Source: Perkinsus olseni
Lineage: Eukaryota; Perkinsozoa; Perkinsida
DNA length: 64,000 nucleotides
Direction of reading: 5' to 3'
Assembly: GCA_013115125.1 (NCBI GenBank)
Contig: JABANN010000021.1
Span: forward strand, 1 to 64,000
Each line of letters begins with the position of its first letter. The first letter of the stretch is position 1. The position numbers were made by a program, and so were the translations under genes. This document shows, in pieces, positions 1-10,587 of this stretch. The notes below the pieces were generated by a model, which saw only the letters and a list, made by a program, of their open reading frames with translations, did not search any database and was not told the DNA's origin.

Positions 1-495
1 CCCCATATGTTCCCTCCTAATCGCGATCGCGCGCGCCTCGCTTTAAACTCGCCCAATAAATTGACCGGTCAATGAATCGGCATCCGCCAATGTGTGATAT
101 TCAATCACATCACAACACGTGGAGTCCTGGTACGAGGACAACAGGAGAGAGAAGGGCGAGAGCTGCCAGCATGGGGGACAGTAATAGGGGCAAGGCAAAA
201 TAACCAACGGTCATCGTGACATATTCTGCATCTTCCTATAATCAACATAAGATATGTCGATCGCTCCTAACTCGGGGTTATTGGTTCAGCTGAGTTATGC
301 TCATCCCCATTATCGTCGTTAAACTCGGATGATGATGGTGATCATAAATCGAGCCGCTTACGCGGGACTCCCCGCCGAACTAGAGCTATCAGCTCGGGCG
401 CGAGTAAGTGCCCTCTTCTTCCTCTTCTTAACGGCCACTCCTCTATCCTTTACTATTAATCGTCAGGTCATCTATCAGCTGACAGTCATCTTTCG
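1..495. other. Left flank, no gene assigned
   Basis: I see no convincing coding exon before the PP2C start. Short open frames here have no recognisable motif. It may hold the promoter and 5' leader of the phosphatase gene, or earlier exons that I cannot recognise. Confidence 0.4.
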
Positions 496-1819
496 ATGGA
501 CTTCCCTCATACCTTCTATGGGCATTTTGAGGATATAGGACCAAAGGACAGGATGGAGGATGCCCCAATGCTACATGAATTCAATGATCATAGTGGAGGT
601 AACACGATCCTTGTAGGAGTAACTAGTAGTGGTGATTGCGGAAGTAGGTATCTTTGGTGTGTTCGATGGGCATGGGGGCCCAGGGGCGGCCAATTTTGCC
701 CGAGACAACATCGATCGATTCATCATAAACGGGTTAGAGATGAAAGAGGATCGAGTAGATGCCTTCATCGACGGGTATGTCTGGCAGCGACAGCAGCAGC
801 AGCAGCAGTGGTGGTGGTAGGTGTTCATCGATGTACTAGATACAAGCGCACAGAGGAGGCGTTGTCACAGTATTTAAAAAAGGAGGAGTTCCCTGTTTTG
901 AAGGCTAAGTACGATATAGATGATAACTACGAGGAGCTGGTAAGGGATATGTGGACGACTTGTGAGTGTTCAGTCAGCATGTCAGGATGAGGATTACCCA
1001 GTATTATCCTCTGGTACCACAGCTTGTGTGTGTATGTTGGACGCATCTCGTAAACCAGCAACATTGACGGTAGCTAATCTTGGTGATTGCAAAGCCGTAT
1101 TGAATAGAGGGGGGAAGGTACTTCTTGTTATCATGTTCATCATATCATCATTCGTGTTGCAGGCAATATGCTTAACTAACTGTCATAATCTTAAGGACCC
1201 TTTACCAGAAGAGAGGGAGAGAGTTTTGCCTTACTTTAACAATGGTGTCCTCGGGGACTATCTCTTTGGCATAGCAGTAAGCATAGGTATTATTCTATAC
1301 ATCTCCCTCATGGTGTTCATCCCTCAGGTTACACGCTCTCTTGGCGATTTAGTAGTAGCTACTGGGCAGAAGAATCAAGGCTTGAGCAGTGTCCCGGAGG
1401 TCGTCGAAGTTGACGTCGAACCCGTAGATAGATTTCTCATAATAGCTAGTGATGGTATCTTTGAGGTTATGGACCCTCAAACGGCAGTTGAAACGGTAAG
1501 ATACTCGCATGCCTCGCCGTCTGTTCCGGTTCGCGACACTTCTGCGGGTGATGGTCAGGTACGATTGCATTTATTAGGGAGACGATCTACGCCAGGATCA
1601 GCAGCATATACGTTAGTAAAGCAGGCCTTGGCAAGAGGGACAGTTGACAACGTCTGCGCAATCGTCGTTATGCTACATGATTATCGATTTGGGTTGAAGG
1701 CCTTGCTTTCCGGTGGTTATAAAAATGATGAGGAGGAAGAAGATGGCGATGTCGATGAGGATGGTGATGAGTTTGATGTATCAAAGAGGATGGACGTTAA
1801 ACCCAAGGAGGGGAAGTAG
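496..1819 (+). CDS. PP2C-family Ser/Thr protein phosphatase (PPM)
   Basis: A metal-dependent protein phosphatase split by about five short introns. Visible family motifs in order are RMEDAP near the start, FGVFDGHGG (about 650-685), GDCKAVL (about 1082-1102), VTRSLGDL across a splice junction (about 1325-1350), ASDGIFEVMD (about 1445-1475) and DNVCAIVVM (about 1645-1672). The Asp residues of DGHGG, SDG and DN are the usual Mn/Mg ligands of the family. Introns follow GT-AG: one begins at 599, one at the GTATGTCTGG donor near 768, one removes the frame break before SACQDEDYPV, one follows NRGGK, one precedes VTRSLGD, and one lies at about 1495-1559. The C-terminal tail (about 1720-1819) is strongly acidic, which is unusual but not catalytic. 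The start at 496 fits the beginning of the domain; upstream exons cannot be excluded. Substrate unknown. Confidence 0.88.
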
Positions 1820-2129
1820 TAGTACCTCTCATAAACGCCTTTTATATTCATCTTCTTCAGGGCCGGCCGTACCTATACCTCTATCTACTGATCGTCACTC
1901 CTTCCGCTACGCCTTTATACCCTGTTATGTACAATTCGACTGCTTCTGCTGATGATGATGATGACGATGAAGGTTGCGGGTACTTCGTAACGGCTGCTGC
2001 TGCTTCGAAAGATGATTGAATCTTGTTCCAAATAACCACCCTTCGTGTTGAGTTTCTGCTTCTGTATCGTCTGCGTAATCATCATGTCCAAGTTCAGTTA
2101 GTTGTTGTTATTCTGATTCTTGTTCACGA
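1820..2129. other. Intergenic spacer PP2C to dehydrogenase
   Basis: About 310 bp with trinucleotide runs (GAT/GCT type) and no supported exon. It probably holds the phosphatase 3' UTR and the promoter of the next gene. Confidence 0.4.
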
Positions 2130-3617
2130 TGGTGTCGAGTGTGTCGTGTGATAATGTTTTGGTATTGGTTGTGCAACGTGAAGATGACATGTATGAAGAG
2201 GAAGCTTCCGAAGCCTTCAGCCGTCTAGGAGTCTCTTCAGTGTAGACAGCAGCAGCCGTCGCCGTAGTGTACGTATCCCCCATCACTCACTGATGTTAGA
2301 TTTGGTAACACGCTTGAACAGTTCACTGCCCAGCTGCCTCAGTTGCCTGACGATAAGAAGTGTATGGTCCTGTGGGCTGCCGGAGATTCACAGCTTGTTG
2401 CGGTAGGTCAGACAAAAGGATATCTTATCTCGTTCGGTCGCGGACTCGACTTCCACCACGTTTTTACCGTTTTGCCGTACCGTAATTTTCCCAATTCTTT
2501 TGTTGTGCTTTCAGAGTGTACTGCAGCATTATGGTACGGATAAGCTTTCGTGGGTTCATTCGCTATCGGCTGGTGTTGATAATCTCGTCCCTGCCCTTGT
2601 CTCCAATCACCTTGCCGATAAGGTATGCCTGACTAATGCCCGTGGAGCATTCTCCAAGAGTTTGGCAGAGTAACGAGGATGGTGGCGGTTTACGGACTGT
2701 TCATCATGTTGCTGCTGTTGATGGCAGGTACTCTCTGATGTGCATGTTGCATTTCAATAAGAAAGTCCCTCTGCTGCAGAGGCTCCAAAAGGACAGGACC
2801 TGGCGTAAAATACAGATGCCTGTTGTGAGGGGCAAGACTGTTGGATTCGTTGGATTCGGGAGTATAGCCCAAGAGACGGCCAAGGTGTGCAGACCCCTCG
2901 GTAAGCATCTTTGGCTCAACCGTGGAAGATACGGAATAGGTCATTATCAAACCTCGTAGGCATGAAGATCCTTGCTTTGCGTAATCGTCCGGACGGTCCT
3001 GGTAGTGATCTAGCGGACGAGGTGCTCAACGCTGGAGTCCCCGAAGAAAAGAACAAGGTCTGACAGGCGTCCGTATTTGTCATACATCGAATTCACTTCT
3101 CTCATCAGTTGTTCCGAGAATCCGACTTCCTCGTTTGCTCCCTCCCTGGCACAAAGAATACCCAACACTTCTGTGGCTCTCACGTAAGCCGTACAAAGCT
3201 CAGGTTCGATCCCGGCATGTGTCATTTTAGGAGTTCTCCTTGATGCGTCCATCATCGGTGTTCATATCCATTGGTAGAGGAGTATGTGTGGATGAGTCGT
3301 CCCTGTATACAGCGTTGAGCACCCCTCATCGTGGCCCTGCAGCGGCGGCTATGGACGTTTTCGAGTCCGAACCGCTCAAAGAGGATTCTAAACTATGGAG
3401 TCTCGGACCTGACAAGTGAGCAGCCATTCTCAACACTCGCTACCCATTTCGACTACCTCTTTTTTCCAGACTTTTGATCAGCTCACACTGTGCAGACTTT
3501 ACAGAAGATTATGTTACCCTCACCGTCGATCTGTTCATGAAACTAGTCGTCGAGTTTAGCGCGAGGAAGTCCCCTGAAGATCTCCCGAATCAAGTCAGAG
3601 TAGCCTCTGGCTACTAA
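2130..3617 (+). CDS. D-isomer-specific 2-hydroxyacid dehydrogenase
   Basis: An NAD(P)-dependent dehydrogenase of the D-2-hydroxyacid family (GRHPR/phosphoglycerate dehydrogenase type). Joining exons across short introns gives LSWVHSLSAGVDNLVPAL, then TNARGAFSKSLAEYSLMC, the Rossmann segment KTVGFVGFGSIAQETAK (about 2839-2884), SDFLVCSLPGTKNTQHFCGS (about 3122-3180), SLMRPSSVFISIGRGVCVDE and AAAMDVFESEPLKED (about 3340-3388). The order matches the family: substrate-binding N part, GxGxxG dinucleotide site, catalytic Arg and Glu region, and DVFExEPL. The start at 2130 gives an acidic N terminus and in-frame splicing into exon 2. The final exon ends with the TAA at 3615-3617. Introns include 3184-3230, which carries a tRNA-like segment. 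The exact substrate cannot be read from sequence. Confidence 0.87.
3184..3230 (+). repeat. 47-nt intron with tRNA T-arm/B-box sequence
   Basis: Intron of the dehydrogenase gene, GTAAGCC to TTTTAG. It contains CAGGTTCGATCCCGG at about 3202-3216, a near-perfect tRNA B box inside a T-arm-like stem. Splicing here is fixed by protein continuity (FCGSH to EFSLMRPS), so the tRNA-like piece is intronic. Confidence 0.8.
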
Positions 3618-3714
3618 GGACTCTCCCTCTTCGTTAAGACTGTCAAATAATCGCCTTTTTCCATCCTAACATTAGTGTTGGGATATAATAATCTGTTGTA
3701 TTGTTTACTAAGCC

Positions 3715-5008
3715 ATGCATAAGGCAGAGGGCATAATGATGTTTTACATGCCATGCATAGATGATGATGATGCAGATAGTCAGATAGCGGTGCTAAGCGA
3801 CTACGCCTGCTCATCTCACAGTATGTCCAGCAAGGAGGATGAGGTTATTCATAATGAGGGTGAAGGAATGACGCCCTCAGTGATCTCCAGTCGATCCTGG
3901 ACGGTGAGTTTTCGCCTCCCTCCTTCGTGTTGACCGAGACCTCCGCTCAGATGATTGATAATGGAGCTAAGAGTAAGCATGAGAATGACGATGATTATAC
4001 CACACTTCCTTTGGCCAGCAGCAGCAGCAGCCGCCGTAGTATTAGTAACGTTGATTCTATTCATGAAGAGCGACAGAGAAGATTGGCCCTGATGCTCAGA
4101 GAGAGAGTTCTGGACTCGAGCAACTCTGGTCAGTCGCTACATCAGCTTGGCCGCCGTTCATTGGCATTAATTCCCGTTGTTGTTTAGAGTATGATGACTG
4201 GACTGCAACGGTTCGAGACTTACTACAGCCAGATAACAGCAGTCATGTGGTGGACTGCGAGACGGCAGAAGACGGAAGAAGAACAACCTCCATCACGGGG
4301 CAGTAGGATTGATGATGGTGATGCCCCTGGCTTTCGTGCGTAACGCCATTCAGGTCATGTCATGGTGAGGGTAGTAGCATTGCGGGTGGCAATCTCTCCG
4401 ATCTGGTAACGGATGAAAGTGTGAGTATATCATCATCGAGTGCTGCTGCTGCATCATCATCAGAGAAGGCCTCCTCCAGTAGGGTGTTCATCTCCTGTGA
4501 TGATATTAGTACTATCTTACTATCAGCTGATGGAGGTCATACCCGATCATCACTCGATGACCTCGTGTGCACAGTACTGCGTGATATGGGTTGTGCGGCA
4601 TCGTCGACGGGGACGGTAGCAATGATGGACAAAGATCGAACAGCCGCCGCCGCCGCCGCCGTCATCGTCGTCAGTCAGATATCTGCTGCGGCGTCTGTAG
4701 CCGATATCAATGACGTTGGTGGGCTCCCTCAGAGCACATCAGGAGTAGAGTCGTTGTCAGCACTGTGCCGGAGGTTAGTAGGTCGGAGGTTCAATCCAAT
4801 CACCTGATGTTCACTTCAGGCATCCCATCGCAACAGCGTTAATGGGCTGCGTCCTCGTCTACCACTTCGGTGGTATTGCTACCGGAGCACTCAAGAGACG
4901 ACGTATGAGGATGGGGCCGATTTTGATGCCCAACAGGCGGACCTGCGCGAAGATATCATTCTGGATGATGAAGCACATTGTGGATTTGATAAGCATCGGA
5001 GGTGGTAG
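3715..5008 (+). CDS. Unrecognised protein, Ser-rich and acidic
   Basis: A multi-exon gene model without a recognised domain. Exon 1 (3715-3903) encodes an acidic N terminus; intron 3904-3950 joins to MIDNGAKSKHENDDDYTTLP and an SSSSSRRS run. A later exon (about 4400-4777) is rich in Ser and Ala and contains DLVCTVLRDMGCAAS. Intron 4778-4819 joins it in frame to a basic stretch followed by an acidic tail (QQADLREDIILDDEAHCGFD) ending at the TAG 5006-5008. The part between about 4190 and 4400 is uncertain. Low-complexity Ser/Ala runs come from trinucleotide repeats (GCC, CATCAT). I do not assign a function. Confidence 0.5.
4778..4819 (+). repeat. 42-nt intron with B-box-like sequence
   Basis: GTAGGT donor and ACTTCAG acceptor. 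It contains GGAGGTTCAATCCAATC at about 4785-4801, which resembles a tRNA 3' half. This donor choice keeps both flanking frames open (LCRRL to ASHRNS). Confidence 0.6.
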
Positions 5009-5299
5009 TTGTAGTCAGGTGTAACCTCATCAGCGTATATGTAGTTCAAGGACAGTGTTGCTATGGTATCATGTGTTGGCGTACCCTACTGTGTCAGGTT
5101 CAAGAAGGACGCCCCCACCTTTACCCGAGTTCATTAGAAGCATAGATATCATACTTCATTAGTATTGTTTGTCATTGTTAAGTATAATACTGTGGGTATC
5201 GGATGGCAGACCTTCAGGTCCAAGTCCGACTCTATCAATTCTGCTCAATGCTGCTCCCATTTATCATAATCAGCGATAGTGTTGTGGTAGTGTACAAAT
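5009..5299. other. Convergent spacer
   Basis: Lies between the 3' ends of the plus-strand unknown gene and the minus-strand ORF. AT-rich patches; nothing else recognised. Confidence 0.4.
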
Positions 5300-5740
5300 T
5301 CATGGGCTGCTTTCTATTTCACTTGGATATCGGGTCATCACTCCAGTCGCTGCAGGCTTGTAGAAGCCGCTATAATAAGGGTCTTCGTGGTGGAAGGTCG
5401 TCAATCTGTCAGAACCGGAAACTAAGCCCTCGTAGCCTCCCTGAGCGAAGCCCCTCATCAGCGTTGTTCGGGAGAGGGTACCCACTAATGCCGGCCAAGA
5501 GTAGTAGCAACACTGGTGAGTTCTGCCCATCAACATCGAGTTGCTATCACCATTCATTGGCATTTCTTCATTACCGGTATTGCGGTATCCATCGCTAGCG
5601 ATGTATTTGTCCATCCTGAAGACAGCCCCTGTGTTATTCTCTTCCAGCACGGGACAGCTCCTTGTGTCATTCATCGACAGTGCCCCATGCCGGCTAGCAT
5701 TACCCCCTCTTGTTGCTGTGGTGGGGCGAATACTAGTCTA
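5300..5740 (-). CDS. Hypothetical protein, minus strand
   Basis: A 124-codon open frame ends at about 5300 and stays open upstream to about 5740, where CACTAG may be a splice acceptor. The protein is Gly/Tyr/Arg-rich (for example GFAQGGYEGLVSGSDRL, HHEDPYYSGFYKP) with no domain that I recognise. The plus strand also has an open frame of similar length here, but its composition looks like an antisense shadow. A 5' exon near 5750-5900 is possible; the glutathione reductase gene starts divergently at 5954. Confidence 0.4.
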
Positions 5741-5953
5741 GTGAGTGCGCATGATGAACACTACCTCCTTCCTCTGGACGTAGTATCGTGTGTGCACGCA
5801 TGAACAGCAGCTGCCGGTCGTGTGACGCGGTGTGCTTGGCCTTTGCGTTAATGGCCGTTAATAGCTTCCTGGAGGAGTTGTCGCTGTACTTAGAGGTCGT
5901 AGGGTGTCATTGACTTTTTAAATATTACTTGATACTGTAGTACGTGCTGATAA

Positions 5954-8182
5954 ATGATGATGATGCTCGGCATGGTCAATGCTACTGCCTCCGTTGCAGC
6001 AGTGACCTCGAAAGATCTCACCATCAACTGTGCTCGGTATGCTACTAGGCTCATGTGTGTTACGTCCTGTGCTATGATGAGGAACAGCAGTATGATGATG
6101 ATAAGACTCCGCAATGGTGGTAGTTTTGGGGCTTCGTCACTTGTGTCAAAAAGAAGTATGTCAATGGCAGCGTCAGCAGCAGCAGCATCCTCCAACACTC
6201 TGGATTACGATTATCTTGTCATTGGAGGCGGCAGTGGTGGTAAGTCTCCAGAGTCTCTCTGCTCTACCCGTGTATGCATCTTGTGGTGAAGGTATATCAT
6301 CTGCCCGTCGTGCTGCTAGCTACCGTACTCCCGAAAATCCTTTGAGGGTTGGCCTGGTCGAGCGGGATGTTGATCACATGATTGGTGGAACTTGCGTCAA
6401 CGTCGGTTGCGTGCCTAAGAAGGTATGACCACCGAAGATAGAGCACTTCTCATTCTTCTCTTGCCTCTCCTTTTTCTCAGCTGTCTTGGAGTGCTGCTAC
6501 CTTGAATGAGACCTTCCTGCATGATGCTTCCCACTATGGTTTTCAAACTGACGAGGGAAGCAGTGCCCCTCCGATGGATTACACTACGTTCAAGCATAGA
6601 AGGGATAAGTATCTCGCCAGGCTTCGTGGTATATACCAGAACAATCTGAAGAAGGCGGATGTACGTTGGAATGTCGTCGCTGTCTTATCAATCGTGGGAT
6701 CTACTTCAGGTGGACTTGATCCGCTCCGCAGGCCGTATTGCGAAAAGTGAAAGTGACAACGAAAAGGTCACCGTCCAAGTGAGAATCTTTGATGCCCTCA
6801 GCTCCGTACTGTTCAAGATGGTGTATGATTATTCAGCTCGATGATGGTAAGAAGGTCACCGCTAGTCACGTCCTCATCGCTTGCGGAGGCCAGCCGGAGG
6901 TCCCTGAGATCGAAGGCAAAGAGTTCACCATAGACTCGGATGGTAGGCATTGGGATTTGCTGCTCTCAGTTGCACATAGGCTGTCTTTCAGGCTTCTTCG
7001 AACTAGAGAAGTTACCCAAGAGCGTTGTTGTGGCTGGTGCTGGTTACATCGCTGTCGAGTTAGCAGGCATCTTCAACGCCTTCGGTGTTGATACCACTCT
7101 GACTGTTCGACGTCATAAGGTACTATTACTGCTTCTACAGGCTTTCTCTTAGCAACTCTAACCGCTAACAGGCTCTTCGATCCTTTGATGAGGACATATC
7201 CGATGAGTTGATGGTGCAGATGCAGAAGTCAGGAATCAAGTACGTGGCCCCTCATCATACAGTTTATCATCATCTTCGTGTTGTTTCTAGGGTGGCGACT
7301 CACTTTGTCCCGAAGAAGGTCACTAAGGATGAGGCTACCGGTGCACTCACCCTTACTGCCGAATCTGGAGCGGAGGTCCGTGCTGACTGTGTTTTGATGG
7401 CTGCTGGTAGAACTACTAAGCCAAATGTTGAAGCTATCGGCTGCAAGGGTATAATTGACCTAACTCCCAAGGGCTACATCAAGGTAATAACCAGCCAACA
7501 AGTGTATGCTGTCGGGAGGGATGATGATTGTCAGGTCGACAAGTATCAGAATACGTCAATGCCACGGGTTTATGCCGTTGGTGATGTCATAGGCAATTAT
7601 GAGCTTACTCCTGTTGCCATCGCTGCTGGCAGGACTCTATCAGATCGTTTATTCGGACCCTTCCAGGTGAGTGGTGGCTAAGTCTCTCTTTCGGCGCCGT
7701 CATCAAATGCTGTCGTTACTTTCCAGGACAAGAGCAACCTGTATATCGACTATGAGACTATTCCAACTGTCGTCTTCGCCCATCCTCCGATCGGCACTTG
7801 TGGGCTCACCGAGGCTCAAGCCGTCGAGAAGTACGGCAAGGATAACCTCAAGGTAACAGCGCATTCTACCACTTACACTAGCAATCCGTTGTCGTTCCAG
7901 ATCTATCGATCGAGATTCGTGAACCTGTATTACGGCATCTTCCAAGTCGAGCCTTCCGAGAAGCCGAAGACTTTGGTCAAGGTCATATGTACCGGTCCAG
8001 AGGAGAAGGTTGTTGGTCTTCACGTCCTTGGTATGGGCGCTGATGAGCTCCTGCAAGGCTTTGCTGTGGCCATGAGGATGGGGGCTACGAAGGCTGATCT
8101 CGATCGTACTGTCGCTATTCATCCCACTGCTGCCGAAGAAATCGTTACATTAGCACCATGGGGACCTATGTCTAAGCATTAG
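5954..8182 (+). CDS. GR: Glutathione reductase (FAD/NADPH disulfide reductase)
   Basis: Reduces glutathione disulfide with NADPH. Spliced exons give the FAD site [12 protein letters not shown] (about 6200-6240), the redox-active disulfide [13 protein letters not shown] (about 6382-6422), the NADPH site [15 protein letters not shown] (about 7026-7070) followed by the VRRHKALRSFD segment typical of NADPH-using glutathione reductases, the second FAD motif RVYAVGDV (about 7567-7590), and the C-terminal [11 protein letters not shown] (about 8120-8152), which supplies the catalytic His-Glu of the partner subunit. There is no C-terminal Cys/Sec extension, which argues against thioredoxin reductase. 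About nine introns of about 45-60 nt interrupt it. An N-terminal extension of about 75 residues, Met/Ala/Ser/Arg-rich, precedes the FAD domain and could be an organelle-targeting peptide. Stop at 8180-8182. Confidence 0.93.
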
Positions 8183-8676
8183 ATGGCACCTGTGGAGCAT
8201 ACGTGGTAGCTCATCATCCTTTTAATTGTATACAATAAGAACTCCTGCTGATTCACACTATAGTGGACAAAGTGATAAAAAGTCACCAGTGGCCAAATGA
8301 GATTCTTATCTGATGTGAGTTTGACTTGAGTTCCTGCGCGTTGTTAATTGCCGGACTCGAATCATCGAGTAGTCTCATCATGTACAATGTTACATCCAGC
8401 GCGTTCGGAATGTGGGCATGGGCGGCTGCCTCCCACGGGTCAGAGTGAGAGGTGTATCAGCTCGATGACGCATTCAAATGGCGCATTCTCGTAAGACTAG
8501 GTGCCTTAATGAGAGGTTAGTCCCGGGCGTCATCGTCGACGGTGTATCAGCGTCAGTTAATACTACTGCAATGATGAACACTGCCACAATAGATGCTTTC
8601 AACGAACATTACATCATAACAACATGACATGAGTCGGCATGAATGAACACCTTGTGGTTACACGAGCTGTGAGCCT
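8183..8676. other. Intergenic region
   Basis: About 490 bp between convergent genes. No open frame or RNA gene that I can support. Confidence 0.4.
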
Positions 8677-8757
8677 GAGGTTAAGAGAGCATGAGTATCA
8701 CCTAAGGTTAAGAGAGCATGAGTATCACCCGAGGTTAAGAGAGCATGATTATCACCT
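8677..8757. repeat. 27-bp tandem repeat, three copies
   Basis: Three consecutive units with core GGTTAAGAGAGCATGAGTAT; core starts at 8679, 8706 and 8733, exact period 27 with few substitutions. It lies just beyond the 3' end of the broken family gene. On the minus strand it would read as repeated HALLTSGDT-like residues, but I see no evidence that this is translated. Confidence 0.8.
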
Positions 8758-8818
8758 ATAGATCTTGGAGTACTGCAACTGTTACTCCCAGCGCCCAGCC
8801 GGCATGATGCAACAACCG

Positions 8819-10587
8819 TCACATCCTTGTATCCCAATTCTTTAACATGCTCTTGTTGTTGAAGTTTATGATATTCTCCCAATCCATACGCCGGGCCCTT
8901 AGTGGAGAACCTGCTCCAGACGCTCTTCCCTCATCCTGCCGCAGTATCAACACTTCGCCTCCTCCCTGTGGTCTCCCCTCGTATCCAGCGACTACCAATG
9001 CGTTGAACACCGGAAAGTAGGCAACAGTATCGTAACCCTGCTGAGATAACAGTGTTCCATGTGTCTTCACCCTGCCGCCCGTCAATTCTAGACCTAGTAT
9101 TCTCGAGCTCTCACCTACTGAGCCCTGATAGAAACCTTCCTCAGGCTTGAGATCTCCCATTCCAACCTCCTTCGATACGTTCTTCGCGTACAATTTCCCC
9201 TCCTCACATAAGGAGTTGAGTTCCCTAACGACGGGGTTATCCATACTGACGAGCCTTTCTCTCAGAGGTTTTTTCCATCTGTCCAACTGATATTGGATAT
9301 TCCCATTGATGAAGTCCAAAGAAGCACCAATCAGTGGAGTTGTATCCATCGACGAATGCCTCGTAGTACCGAGTCCTACCTTCATTATCTACATGATAGA
9401 TGGATGCTCGACTCGGGGGTCTGTTGAATGTGTTGGTACTGAAGTAGGGCCACGGGATCACCTCATACTCCTGCTCCAGCGCCTTCTCGAAGTCGACTGG
9501 TGATGCCCAATATCGTGGTGGTGACCTTATAGGTGCTATGAAGTACTCATCACCGCTGCGTCCCTGACCGAATAGCCACTGCTTCCGTTCAAACTGAGAG
9601 ATTCGCTTGGACATGTTTAAGTGACCTTCACGAGCTCCTAGCGTGGGGGGGCCGCATTCCTCTCGGATTCAATCGGTCAGCTGGCAACTTGGCAATCTTG
9701 TAACCATTCGTTCCGCTAGTAACCTCATCCCATGAATCGAGGATATGAGCGTTGTAGTCGGAAGAACCGTCGTGGACAATCGGGACGCGACCTATCTCTA
9801 GAAGGATGAAGAAGTGTGCCGGGCCCTCAGCACCATACGCCATACCAAGGAGGGCTCCCGAGTGCGACCCGAATGCGTAGTATCTAACGTAACGCACCCA
9901 GCCAGTGTCACCCTTGAATGAATAGTATGCAACTTGGCCCCTCTCGCCAAAAATCAGAGTCATGAACAGTGGCCCATCACCACCAGTGTATGCTGAGCCT
10001 GATTTGGGAAGTTGATTGCGCTGACGCTCAGTCGCCTTTAAAGTCTTTTTCCATCCCGATGGCCGGATCAAGGAAACACTCATTCGCATATGCTTCTGTA
10101 GCTCTCGGAGTGTAGCATTACCCCCTATTGGTGCATCATCCTTCTCGAGAGGTCTCATCACCCCTTCCGTATCGAAGGTGTATCTCATACCATGAATACT
10201 ATCAAACCTGTCTGTCGTTTCATGATTCAACGTCGCCTCGTAGTACGTAGTGAGACAAGCAAAACTCACTTTGAAGACTCCCGCTTCTTCAACGGGCAGT
10301 TGAATAGGATAATGAACATCACGACGGAATTCTAATGGAGCAAACTGGACATCGTCGACGAGCGTCCATTCGATTGCCTCTGCCCCCACGCTCATGAAAT
10401 TACGCCAGGGAAGAAAAAAGTAATATTGGTCATTCCAGTGGGTATAGAGGATGTCTGGCAAGTATGGTACGTTGGCATCCGGTTCACTCGGAAGATTCTG
10501 ATACATGAACCTCGCCGCAGCTAGTAGGCGATGGGACATATCAAAAAAAGATGAACAGGCCCTATCAAGGGCGTAAGCATATGGCAT
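8819..10587 (-). pseudogene. Copy B of tandem unknown family, frame-broken
   Basis: Homologous along its length to the gene at 10588-12303. Shared short segments include VDDVQFAPLEFRRD / VDDIKFAPLEFRRD, TLNHETTD, DSIHGMRYTFDTEGVMRPLE, DDAPIGGNATL and EGRTRYYEAFVDGYNSTDWC. The reading frame is broken twice. One break is at a run of seven C (plus-strand G run near 9647-9653). The other is at a run of six A in the minus sense (near 9268-9273), where copy A has a shorter run. Both look like single-base homopolymer insertions, so this is either a decaying copy or an assembly error. Without them the product would be about 570-590 residues like copy A. No domain recognised; Trp/Tyr/Gly-rich, and no signal peptide is evident. 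Confidence 0.6.

Noticed and set aside
5203-5598. 131-codon plus-strand ORF as a gene
   Set aside because: It overlaps a minus-strand frame of better composition and has no motif; treated as the antisense shadow, though this is not certain.
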